A stretch of 64,000 nucleotides of DNA from a bacterium. GTDB taxonomy: Bacteria; B130-G9. Below the pieces are notes generated by a model. The model was given only the letters and a program-made list of their open reading frames with translations. It was not told where the DNA came from and ran no database searches. Positions 1 to 8,139 of the stretch are shown here, piece by piece. The translations under genes were made by a program, and so were the position numbers. The first letter of the stretch is position 1, and each line of letters opens with the position of its first letter. The stretch is taken from positions 53,482 to 117,481 of the forward strand of contig DATLAJ010000114.1 in the NCBI GenBank assembly GCA_035527515.1, given 5' to 3'.

Positions 1-2352
1 AGTGGCGTCACAGGAGTACATCTCGTGGCCTGGAGTCGCGTTGTCGGCCCAAATAATGCAGTTGCTGATCGTCCCATTGCACCGATAGAGCCCGGCGCCA
101 AAGTCGGCGCGGTTGCCGGTAATGGTACAGTTGAGGACCGTGGCCTTGCAGACAAACAAGGCTCCGCCGTCCCCTTCTGCCGAGTTGTTTGAGATGATGC
201 AATCCTCGATCAGACCATGGCAACGTGCAAGCCCGCCTCCGCCAACATCGGTGTCCGCCCCGGCATAGGTCCAGTTGTCATCAATCGTGCAGCCCGCGAT
301 CCTGCCGCTGCATTGATAGAATCCGCCCCCATCGAACAAGGCGCCGTTGCCGATTATCTCGCAGGATATGATCTCACCGTGACAACCCGCTAGCCCTCCG
401 CCGTCGTGCCCGGTGTTAATGAAGACGCTGCAGCGTTGTATGATGCCCTGGCAGCCGTAAAGACCTCCACCGTACTCGCCGGCGCAGTTATTGCTGATCG
501 CGCACTCTGTGATAAGGCCGTCGCACGCTGCGATACCGGCGCCGCATTCAGCGGAATTAGATTCTATCGCGCAATTGAGAATCGAGGCCTTCGCGTGATG
601 CGTCCACTTGGAGGCGCCCCATACTCCTCCCCCATATTCGCTCCAACCGTTGGTAATCGTCATTCCAGCGAGCTGGCAAGTCTCATCCTCTGTGCCATCG
701 AATGCGACAACTGGCCCCAGTTCTTGTCCATCGATGATCGTAGCGGATACGATGTCGGAATCGCTAGGGTCCGTTGATCTCAGCGTCACATTTCGTCCTC
801 CGAACTGGATGTTCTCATAATACGTCCCCGGGTGGACGATGACAGTATCGCCATCACGGGCGGCGTCGATGGCTTTCTGGATGCTCTTGAAATCTCCGGA
901 CCCGTTTTCCTTGACCTCGTATGTGATCGGCCTGTCGCTGTGGCATATGAACGAGGTCTGAGAGAGATCGGTGAGCATAGCGCTTGAATCCATCGAGCCG
1001 TGCTCATAAACCGCCGAATAAACCGTATAGTTGCCTTCAAGGGCTGTGTCACTCAATTCGTAGCCGAACGTATCGACAAAAGCACTCTCCGGCCCAAGGG
1101 ATACGTCGGCAATCCAGGGGGTCATATCAGCAGATAGCGATGGGATGAAAAACAGTTGTCCGCCGGGAACTTCGATCGCCGCATAGACGTCAACCTGCCG
1201 CTCAGTGTCCGAGCTTCCCGCGTGGATCGATAGCTTGGCGGTCTCGCCAGTTCCGTAGGTCTGCCTGTCGGCTTCTACATAGACGTAGCAGCCGACAGGG
1301 TACTCATAGGCCCCCATGTCAACAATCCGGTTGGCTATTCTCGGACCACCCTCAACGTCCCTGAGGCCTGCGACATAAGAATTACTTCCCGTGTCAATGC
1401 ACGGCGAATAAGCGGAAAGATGGTAATCGCCGTCAACAGCATCGACGAACAGCGAGTCGTCGGAGATGTTGCCCGCGCCCGAAGCCTCCCAATGGCCAAT
1501 GCAGCTGTTGAACGATGTGAACGATGAGTCATCTGGGTAAACATCGGGGCCTTCAGGGGCCCAGTTACCCCAGACGATGCTGTTGAATATCTTCCCGCTA
1601 AACTCGTAAATCCCCCCTCCTTCCTCGGCCAAGTTGCCAGCTATGGTGCAGTTCCTGATTGTGGGCGATCTCTCGTAACTCCAAATCGCACCCCCCTCTG
1701 GCGCGGAGTTATCGCAGATGAGGCAGTTGGCAAATAGGCCATCGCAGGCGCGAATCGCACCACCATACGCGCCGATATTGCCGGAGATGACGCAACGAAC
1801 GATCTCACCCCGACAATCATAGAGGGCCCCACCGCCTGATGCCTGATTCCCGGCAATCCAGCAGCCCTTGATTCGACCGTCGCAGCCACAAAACCCGCCA
1901 CCCGAACTTGCAGTGTTGCCGTAGATGATACAATTGTAGATCGAAGCCATTGAATGGGGTCCATCCTCCAATCCGCCGAATATCCCACCGCCATTGGTCG
2001 CTGAGCCGTTTGTCATCGTAAAACCCGAAAGCAAACACGCCTCGTCCTCCGCGCCCGAGAACTCGACCACTGAGCCGAGCTGCCGACCGTCGATGATCGT
2101 CGCCTCAACTACGTCCCAATCCTCAGAATCCATCGATCTCAGGACGATATTCTTGCCCTTGAACCCCACGTTCTCATAGTAGGTGCCCGGGTGGACGATG
2201 ATGGTGTCGCCATCCACGGCGGCATCGATCGCGTTCTGAATAACCGTGAAGTCGCCCGTGCCGTCCTGATTGACGTGATACTCGGCCGCAAGTGTGGGAT
2301 AAGCAAGAAGGAGAGATAAGCAAAGCACAGTGATTTGAATAAGTGCTTTCAT
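1..2352 (-). CDS. Secreted right-handed beta-helix repeat protein, C-terminus cut by window edge
   Basis: The frame is open from an ATG at 2352 to base 1, giving 784 codons without a stop, so the protein continues outside the window. AGGAG sits about 9 bases before the ATG. A Sec signal peptide of about 20 residues precedes a first module beginning EYHVNQDGTGDF, with the HPGTYYENV motif and then many short beta-helix coils (C.I..N.A..GGG). After a CIDTGS-type end of the helix comes a roughly 110-residue beta-rich domain, and then a second module starts over with YEVKENGSGDF and HPGTYYEN. The protein thus has at least two helix modules in one chain. Such proteins are surface or extracellular adhesins, or polysaccharide-binding or cleaving enzymes; I see no catalytic motif. 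The neighbour on the same strand (2388-4436) is a close paralogue. Confidence 0.85.
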   Translation of the reverse strand, partial: MKALIQITVLCLSLLLAYPTLAAEYHVNQDGTGDFTVIQNAIDAAVDGDTIIVHPGTYYENVGFKGKNIVLRSMDSEDWDVVEATIIDGRQLGSVVEFSGAEDEACLLSGFTMTNGSATNGGGIFGGLEDGPHSMASIYNCIIYGNTASSGGGFCGCDGRIKGCWIAGNQASGGGALYDCRGEIVRCVISGNIGAYGGAIRACDGLFANCLICDNSAPEGGAIWSYERSPTIRNCTIAGNLAEEGGGIYEFSGKIFNSIVWGNWAPEGPDVYPDDSSFTSFNSCIGHWEASGAGNISDDSLFVDAVDGDYHLSAYSPCIDTGSNSYVAGLRDVEGGPRIANRIVDMGAYEYPVGCYVYVEADRQTYGTGETAKLSIHAGSSDTERQVDVYAAIEVPGGQLFFIPSLSADMTPWIADVSLGPESAFVDTFGYELSDTALEGNYTVYSAVYEHGSMDSSAMLTDLSQTSFICHSDRPITYEVKENGSGDFKSIQKAIDAARDGDTVIVHPGTYYENIQFGGRNVTLRSTDPSDSDIVSATIIDGQELGPVVAFDGTEDETCQLAGMTITNGWSEYGGGVWGASKWTHHAKASILNCAIESNSAECGAGIAACDGLITECAISNNCAGEYGGGLYGCQGIIQRCSVFINTGHDGGGLAGCHGEIISCEIIGNGALFDGGGFYQCSGRIAGCTIDDNWTYAGADTDVGGGGLARCHGLIEDCIISNNSAEGDGGALFVCKATVLNCTITGNRADFGAGLYRCNGTISNCIIWADNATPGHEMYSCDAT

Positions 2353-2387
2353 AGTGAATTGCTCCTATCTCTTAGGTTTGCGTGAAC

Positions 2388-4436
2388 TCAACCGCCACTA
2401 ATCGTAAACGAACTCACTGACGTGCGTAAGAAGGCCTGCTCCCCCGTTTGGGAGACCGCGGCGGCATAAGCGCAGTCTCCTGGGGGAGCATTGCCGGGCA
2501 CGGTTAGGTCCAGTATCTTCAGAGGGTCTATGGTGGCGTTGCAGTCAAGAAAGACCGACGTTGCGAAGGGGAAGATGCCGAAATAGGCACCATCCGGCCC
2601 AATACAGAGGACGCTCCCGTCGGGCAGAATCAACCCTATATAAACGTCCACTACGACTTCAGAGCCATGGTTCTCCACGCTCAGGTATGCTTCGAGGTCA
2701 TCCCCTGGGCCGAATTCGTTGTCATTAAGGGAGGTCTGGATGGTCACGGCGAAGATGGGATAGTGGTATCCCATATCGACGGTTCCTTTGTCGGCGCCTC
2801 CGTCGCTCCGGGTGGTGAGCTTGTCCAGGCCGAGGTTCTCGGCCGTGTCGCTGCCGGCGTCGATGCAGGGGCTATCCGCATCCTGACCCGCCGTCAGGGA
2901 GGACAGATAGTAGTCACCCAGTGGCCCAGTTGCGAAGACCGGGTCTTGGCTGATGTTGCCAACGCCGCCTTGCGTCCAGTTTTGAATGCAGCTGTAAGAT
3001 GGCGTGCAACGGTCCGGCCCCACTTCCCCTGCATCGCCGTTGCCCCAGATAATGCAGTTGGTGATGGCGCCTGTATGGAAGTAAACGCCGCCGCCGTTTT
3101 CTGCTGCCGAGTTGTGAGCTATTGTGCAGTTCTGGACCATCCCCTGGCAATGGCCCAGGCCACCTCCCGCGTTGTAGTCAGCAACATTATTGATTATCAA
3201 ACAGTTCTTGATCTGTCCGTCGAAGTCGTATATACCGCCTCCACAACCCATGTCTGCGAAGTTGTCCCTGATGACGCAGTCTTCAAGCGTTCCAGAGCAA
3301 GAGTCCAAGCCCGCTCCCATCCACGACACGTTACCGGAAATCGTGCAGCCCTTGATAATTCCATGGCAATCGCAAAGGCCGGAGCCAGTGTTGTTGCTTA
3401 TTGTGCAGTATTCTATGTTTCCCACCCATACGTGTATCCCGGCACCGTCCGTGCTAGAGAAGTTTCCTGTCCAGTTATCGTCTATAAGGCAGTTTAGAAT
3501 GTCTCCTTCACAATCATACATCCCCCCTCCTGTAAAAACGGCTGCGTTGCCGGTAATCCGGCTATTGGCGATATTGCCTCTCCATTGGTAAAGACCGCCC
3601 CCTGCTCCCTGGATGCCGTTGTCGCTGATTACACAATTATCGATGCTCCCAGTGCTTTCGGATAGCCCACCCCCGTCTCCGTATTCTGTCCAGTTCGAGA
3701 GTATGGAGCACCGGGCGATCTCTGCACTGCAATCATGGAGACCTCCACCGTCATGGCTCGCGGAGTTCTGTTTAACTGTGCACGCCACCATGCTGCCCTC
3801 GAACCTGAAGAGCCCGCCACCGCTGCCATCCGCCGTGTTTCCGATTATGAGGCAGTTTTCAAGGCTGCCACCAAAACACTCGGCGAGACCTCCGCCCCAT
3901 CCCGCTGTGTTATCCCTGATTGTGCAGTTCTCTATTGTCCCGCTGCACCACATCAGGCCGCCGCCTGACGCGCCAACGGCCCCAGCCGCAGTGTTCTGCG
4001 TGATCACGCAGCCTGTAATCGAGGCTTTCGTATGAGGCGCGTTCCATTTGCGGGCGCCGCAGATTCCACCGCCGTAGCCGTTCTTCCCGTTTGTGATCGT
4101 AAAACCCGAAAGCAAACACGCCTCGTCCTCCGTGCCGTAAAAGGCAACAACTGGGCCGCTCTGGCCGCCATCGATGATAGTGCTCTCGACGCAGCCTGCG
4201 TCTTCAGGATCAACGGAACAGAGCACGATATTCTTGCCCTCAAAACGGACGTTCTCGTAGTAGGTCCCCGGGTGGACGATAACGATGTCGCCATCAATTG
4301 CGACATCGATCGCGTTCTGAATGACCGTGAAATCGTCGCTCCCGTCCTGATTGACGTGGTACTCCGCCGCAAGGGCCAGAATGCCGATGCAGTGCAGAAT
4401 AACGAATACAGCCAGACCTATTGCTAGCATTCTCAT
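2388..4436 (-). CDS. Secreted right-handed beta-helix repeat protein
   Basis: This 682-residue protein starts at an ATG with AGGAG 9 bases upstream. Residues 1-24 form a Sec signal peptide. The mature start EYHVNQDGSDDF and the motif HPGTYYENV introduce a parallel beta-helix of about 450 residues built from C.I..N.A..GGGL coils. It ends with a DSPCIDAGSD-type cap near residue 545. The last 110-120 residues form a separate beta-rich domain with the pattern VDVYIGLILPDGS and, later, APPGDCAYAAAV, which recurs in other secreted proteins of this window. Its N-terminal 130 residues are almost the same as those of the paralogue just downstream, with near-identical DNA around 2025-2060 and 4095-4130. 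The likely role is at the cell surface or outside the cell; the substrate is unknown. Confidence 0.88.
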   Translation of the reverse strand: MRMLAIGLAVFVILHCIGILALAAEYHVNQDGSDDFTVIQNAIDVAIDGDIVIVHPGTYYENVRFEGKNIVLCSVDPEDAGCVESTIIDGGQSGPVVAFYGTEDEACLLSGFTITNGKNGYGGGICGARKWNAPHTKASITGCVITQNTAAGAVGASGGGLMWCSGTIENCTIRDNTAGWGGGLAECFGGSLENCLIIGNTADGSGGGLFRFEGSMVACTVKQNSASHDGGGLHDCSAEIARCSILSNWTEYGDGGGLSESTGSIDNCVISDNGIQGAGGGLYQWRGNIANSRITGNAAVFTGGGMYDCEGDILNCLIDDNWTGNFSSTDGAGIHVWVGNIEYCTISNNTGSGLCDCHGIIKGCTISGNVSWMGAGLDSCSGTLEDCVIRDNFADMGCGGGIYDFDGQIKNCLIINNVADYNAGGGLGHCQGMVQNCTIAHNSAAENGGGVYFHTGAITNCIIWGNGDAGEVGPDRCTPSYSCIQNWTQGGVGNISQDPVFATGPLGDYYLSSLTAGQDADSPCIDAGSDTAENLGLDKLTTRSDGGADKGTVDMGYHYPIFAVTIQTSLNDNEFGPGDDLEAYLSVENHGSEVVVDVYIGLILPDGSVLCIGPDGAYFGIFPFATSVFLDCNATIDPLKILDLTVPGNAPPGDCAYAAAVSQTGEQAFLRTSVSSFTISGG

Positions 4437-4659
4437 GTCCCGATTCTCCTTCTATATTGCTGAGTTCGCCGATCCAACTCCTCTGCCATTAGGTCCATAG
4501 ATTCTCAAAACCAGCCAGCTGTTCTATGGGCATACGCCATCTAAAGCCGACGAAACCTAACTTAGCGCACATTTTGACACCAGAAAGATACAAAGAATAC
4601 AGTAAAACAGAGACCAAAACAAGCGCGCCATGTCCAGCGTCCACAGCTGCGACGAGGCT

Positions 4660-5532
4660 TCAGCGTCCTAGATTCTCTGTGTCTCTGTGTCTCTGTGGTG
4701 AGATGAGGGACCGGAAAGTTCTTAAATTGCATTCGTCGTCGCAGCTGTCGTCAACAGGCGTCTCGAGTATGAACGGCAGGTGGGCAAGTTTGGGGTGATT
4801 GACGATATTGCGAAAGCCTTCCATGCCGATATTGCCCATCCCGATGTGGTAGTGCCGGTCAACATGCGAGCCGAGCGCGACCTTCGTGTCGTTGACGTGG
4901 ACGACCTTGAGCCGATCGATACCGATGAGACGGTCCAGCTCATCCAGCGTAGACTCGAGCCCGTGTGCGGCTACAACGTCATATCCGGCGGCGAACGCGT
5001 GCGCCGTGTCGAGGCAGACGTATAACCTGTCGGCAGACTTGCAGCGCTCGATGATGCGGGCGAGCTCGGCGACGGTGTGGCCAATAATATGGCCCGAGCC
5101 AGCGCTGTTCTCAAGCAGAAGCGGCGCATCATATTCCTGGCTCAATACCTCGTCGAGACCTCTGGAAACAGTCTTGAGTGCGTCGTCGAGATCGCGGCCG
5201 CGGGCGGAGCCGATGTGCGTGACGACGAACTGTGCACCGAGATGGTCGGCCCTTTCAAGCGAAGTTTTGACCGCACGCCTGGACCGCCACGCGAGTTTCG
5301 GGTCGGGGCTTGCCAGATTGATCAGATACGGCGTGTGGACGACGACAGCCTCGATGCCATAATCCGAGACGAGGCGGCGGAATGTCTGCGCCTCGCCGTC
5401 GTCCAAATCCTTAACGCGCCATCCTTTGGGGTTCTGCGCGAATATCTGAAGCGCGTTACAGCCCAGCTCGTGCGCCCTCTCAACGGCGTTGTAATACTTG
5501 CCAGCAACGGAGAAGTGCATCCCGACAATCAA
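4660..5532 (-). CDS. nfo: Endonuclease IV (AP endonuclease)
   Basis: This is a 290-residue TIM-barrel enzyme that cleaves DNA 5' to abasic sites in base excision repair, using three metal ions. Family motifs are visible in order: HFSVAGKYYNAVERA at the N-terminus, ALQIFAQNP, VVHTPYLINLASP, LLLENSAGSG, CLDTAHAFAAGYD, VHVNDTKVALGSHVDRHYHIG and PFILETP, which contain the metal-binding His, Glu and Asp residues. Length matches the family. The first codon is a TTG, chosen because family members begin within a few residues of the HFSVAG motif; an in-frame ATG lies four codons further in. The last dozen residues (SPQRHRDTENLGR) do not belong to the family and come from a dispersed repeat. The gene stands alone on the minus strand, diverging from the Tat-signal gene. 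Confidence 0.95.
   Translation of the reverse strand: MIVGMHFSVAGKYYNAVERAHELGCNALQIFAQNPKGWRVKDLDDGEAQTFRRLVSDYGIEAVVVHTPYLINLASPDPKLAWRSRRAVKTSLERADHLGAQFVVTHIGSARGRDLDDALKTVSRGLDEVLSQEYDAPLLLENSAGSGHIIGHTVAELARIIERCKSADRLYVCLDTAHAFAAGYDVVAAHGLESTLDELDRLIGIDRLKVVHVNDTKVALGSHVDRHYHIGMGNIGMEGFRNIVNHPKLAHLPFILETPVDDSCDDECNLRTFRSLISPQRHRDTENLGR
4671..4704. repeat. Dispersed CTCTGTGTCTCTGTGG-type repeat running into a gene end
   Basis: A short run of repeated TCTCTGTG units lies here and supplies the last codons and the reading-frame end of the endonuclease IV gene on the minus strand (residues RHRDTEN). Sequences of this kind are, from memory, scattered through many uncultivated bacterial genomes. 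The rest of 4437-4659, between this gene and the beta-helix gene, shows nothing else that I recognise. Confidence 0.5.
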
Positions 5533-5652
5533 AGTTCCAGGTCCCTCGCAATCTAAACCATTTGCAATCGATAGCGCTTCTCAATAGTGTATTATGATGC
5601 ACGTATTATTCGCATCGACATCTTATTAACCCCAGCGAAGGAGGCAAGCGCC

Positions 5653-6555
5653 ATTAACAGGAGAACCTTTCTCAAACTGGGCGGGATATCTACGCTGTGC
5701 TCGTTATTTGCGCCTCGTTTAGTGAGACGGGCAGCGGCGCAGAGTGACCAGCCCAACTATTGGGTGGGGAGCAAGTATTTCATTCAGGACACGGTAGAGA
5801 CGAGCGATCTGCCGGAGCGCATCTGGGCCAGGATCAACGGCGCATGGCACGTTTATCCCTCGAGGGAGCTGCCGGAGGCGTTTGTGGACTGGAACCTCAG
5901 CTCGAGGGTCGGGATGCTCCAAGACATGCTGAATGGCGTGATGCCCTCTCACTACGACGGCCCTCACAACGCCGCGGTCGCAACCTATTCGCGATTTGGG
6001 CGAGGAGACAGCGAGTTTCAGGTCAACAACGCGTATAAGGGGATGGGCATGGTGCCCAAACCTGACCGTATCGAGGAGGTCATCGACCGGCTGAAGATGA
6101 CGGAGGGGCACACCTTGAATGCGAAGGTGCAGATACTGATCGACAACTACTCAGACGAGACGATATGGGACAGGAGCAAGCAAGGCTCTCTGGAGCTTTA
6201 CAGCTCGTCGGCCTTTGAGACGCACAGCTTCAAGAACCAAATGCGCAACCCCATCTCGACGGTCGCCTTCTTGGATTCCACGTCTTACGAGCTCAGGACG
6301 ATCACCAGGCTCTTGCACCACAACGACCCGACTCTTTCAGAAGACGAACGCAACATGTTAGAATACATAAACGCCGTCCATGCCTACTTCCATGGCGGGT
6401 CGACCGATAACATCGTGGCCGTCTATTACGTCATCGAGGTCTTCGACAACTCCCCTGGCCCATCCCATGCAGGGCACAGAGTTGTTCCGCCGCTAGACAG
6501 GTCAAGAGGAGCCTCGCTGCCTAAAGGCCGGAAGCCTGAGGCGCTCGGCTACTAA
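5653..6555 (+). CDS. Tat-exported protein of unknown function
   Basis: I do not recognise the family. The reading frame contains NRRTFLKLGG followed by a hydrophobic stretch and an Ala-rich cleavage region (RRAAAQS), which is a textbook twin-arginine signal peptide. An in-frame ATG at 5587 would put 22 extra residues in front of it. I prefer an ATT start at 5653, because AAGGAGG ends 8 bases before it and the protein would then begin M-NRRTFLKL, as Tat substrates usually do. The mature part (about 270 residues) has WVGSKYFIQD, a Trp/His-rich region around AWHVYPS, and no Cys-rich cofactor motif. The Tat route suggests that it folds or binds a cofactor before export. It lies 25 bases upstream of the FGE-like gene and is probably co-transcribed with it. 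Confidence 0.75.
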   Translation: MNRRTFLKLGGISTLCSLFAPRLVRRAAAQSDQPNYWVGSKYFIQDTVETSDLPERIWARINGAWHVYPSRELPEAFVDWNLSSRVGMLQDMLNGVMPSHYDGPHNAAVATYSRFGRGDSEFQVNNAYKGMGMVPKPDRIEEVIDRLKMTEGHTLNAKVQILIDNYSDETIWDRSKQGSLELYSSSAFETHSFKNQMRNPISTVAFLDSTSYELRTITRLLHHNDPTLSEDERNMLEYINAVHAYFHGGSTDNIVAVYYVIEVFDNSPGPSHAGHRVVPPLDRSRGASLPKGRKPEALGY

Positions 6556-6580
6556 TCCAAAAGATTCTAAGGAGATAGCA

Positions 6581-7642
6581 ATGTCCAAGATAATCATTGT
6601 CGCTTGCTCGATTCTCGCAGTGCTGGCCGTTCAGTCGGTCAGCTTGGCGCAGAGTGCGCGAGTGGAGGTTACGACTGACAGTGCCTCGTATTACTTTGGC
6701 GATACGGGAGAGGTCATACTATCTGCGACCAATGGCGATACTGAGCTCGCGGTGGACTTCTACCTCGCGCTGCTCGCGCCGGACGGCGCGCCCTACTTCT
6801 TCCCCGGATGGGGCAACGCCATGCAGCCTGCCATAAGTGGCCTCGTGCTTCCGCCTCACTTCTCGACGGGGCCGTTCGTCTATTTCACGTTCCCGATTCC
6901 CGGAGGCAAGCCGCCCGTCCTCACAGACGGCACGCACGCGTTTGCGGCCGCGTTCATGGCGGCTGGCTCAACTGACCTCACTCAGGGCATAAGCTTCGCC
7001 TACTTCGACGTCTCATCCGAGTCGCAAGGCTGTCCGCCTGGGATGGTGCGCATTCCCGCCGGGCCGTTCGCAATGGGCGACACGTCAGACACGGGCTACA
7101 AGGACGAATACCCGCTCCACGACGTCTATCTCGACTCGTTCTGCATCGACACATACGAATACCCCAACAACGTGGGCGTCGTCCCCAACTCAGGACTCAG
7201 CTGGATTGAGGCCGAGTCGCTGTGCACTCAGCAGGGCAAACGGCTCTGTTCTGAGTCGCAGTGGGAGAAGGCCTGCAAGGGGCCGCTAGGCTCCATCTAC
7301 CCTTATGGCGATTGGTATGATGGCGTCAGATGCTGGACAGAGATGGGCTACAACGACGGCCAGGCAGGCGAATCCGGCGGCCGGAGTCGCTGCACGAACG
7401 TCTATGGCGTGTTCGACATGAGCGGCAACACTTGGGAGTGGGTGAACGACTTCTACGACGCCGAGTATTACAGCTCGTCGCCCGCTGAGAACCCGACGGG
7501 ACCACCTGTCGGCGCCACCAGCAAGGTCATGAGAGGAGGCGCTTGGTACCACGGGGGCCTGGCCACACGCTGCTCCTTCCGAGGCGCATACGACCCCGAG
7601 CGGGGCCGCTTTGCCGCGGGCGTCCGCTGCTGCGCCGACTGA
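6581..7642 (+). CDS. Secreted formylglycine-generating-enzyme (SUMF1)-like protein
   Basis: This protein has 353 residues, with AAGGAG before the ATG and a Sec signal peptide of about 23 residues. Residues about 25-145 form the beta-rich domain shared with other secreted proteins of this window (VDFYLALLAPDGAPYF). Residues about 150-353 are an FGE-sulfatase/SUMF1 fold: GMVRIPAGPFAMGD, GKRLCSESQWEKAC, VYGVFDMSGNTWEWVND, VMRGGAWYHGG and GVRCC. True formylglycine-generating enzymes oxidise a sulfatase Cys. Most bacterial relatives are non-catalytic or use the fold otherwise, and no sulfatase lies nearby, so I infer a binding or scaffold role. It follows the Tat-exported protein closely, so both may act outside the cytoplasm. 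Confidence 0.85.
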   Translation: MSKIIIVACSILAVLAVQSVSLAQSARVEVTTDSASYYFGDTGEVILSATNGDTELAVDFYLALLAPDGAPYFFPGWGNAMQPAISGLVLPPHFSTGPFVYFTFPIPGGKPPVLTDGTHAFAAAFMAAGSTDLTQGISFAYFDVSSESQGCPPGMVRIPAGPFAMGDTSDTGYKDEYPLHDVYLDSFCIDTYEYPNNVGVVPNSGLSWIEAESLCTQQGKRLCSESQWEKACKGPLGSIYPYGDWYDGVRCWTEMGYNDGQAGESGGRSRCTNVYGVFDMSGNTWEWVNDFYDAEYYSSSPAENPTGPPVGATSKVMRGGAWYHGGLATRCSFRGAYDPERGRFAAGVRCCAD

Positions 7643-7645
7643 GCA

Positions 7646-7664
7646 CGCGCCTTGTTTAGGCGCG
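7646..7664 (+). terminator. Hairpin just after the FGE-like gene
   Basis: CGCGCC, a 7-base loop and GGCGCG form a 6-bp stem three bases after the stop codon. There is no long T-run, so intrinsic termination is uncertain; a second weak stem (GGCTC/GAGCC) follows directly. Confidence 0.35.
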
Positions 7665-7696
7665 GCTCACGAGCCGCCGTTTATCCTGAAGGGGTT

Positions 7697-7741
7697 ACCC
7701 CAATAATCAAGTTGAGCGGAACTGACCCAAATCAGATTGAC
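7697..7741 (+). repeat. Relic ends of the AATAATCAGATTGA inverted-repeat element
   Basis: Two imperfect copies of the terminal repeat seen at 36728 and 60949 lie here in the same orientation: CCCCAATAATCAAGTTGA (7698-7715) and GACCCAAATCAGATTGAC (7724-7741). No internal element sequence remains. The rest of the gene-free stretch 7643-8139 shows no convincing gene; a possible frame from a TTG at 7863 has no family resemblance. Confidence 0.5.
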
Positions 7742-8139
7742 TTGTGAGGAGGGGGCGAAGGGAGATTTTTGGGGCAGGCCAGGTGGTTTTTCGGGGTGTC
7801 AGTCAAAGGATGGTGTGTCGGTGGGCGCAGATTCGGTGATCTGGGGCAGATGACGCCTGCTTTTGACGCTTCGTCGCATCGAGGTCGAGATCGGATTAAG
7901 CCCTAAGGATTTCAAGTACTATGCTATCGCGGACGGGCTGAAGGAGGTACTGAGCTCCACAATGAAGCCTTGTCGCGATCCAAAGCCGCCTCCCGTCCCC
8001 CCAGATGACTATCTGCTTCGCGCCAACTGGAGGGGGCTGGCCAATGTGAATACGAAAACTCCTCAAGAAAAAGGATTGACAAGAAAGAGGTACCCAGCTA
8101 GCATGACTCTTTATAGTTTGTGAGGGTGACCTGCTGGGA

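Noticed and set aside
2667-3497. Long plus-strand frame of 276 codons inside the beta-helix gene
   Set aside because: It is the antisense shadow of repeated Gly/Asn coils; the minus strand has the signal peptide, the ribosome-binding site and family motifs.
1-4436. Regular repeats that might be taken for a CRISPR array or DNA satellite
   Set aside because: The period is that of beta-helix coils in a continuous reading frame, with variable DNA; there are no identical repeats with unique spacers.
7863-8123. Frame of 86 codons from a TTG before the hybrid kinase
   Set aside because: No ribosome-binding site, no family resemblance, low-complexity Pro stretch; it lies in a repeat-remnant gap.
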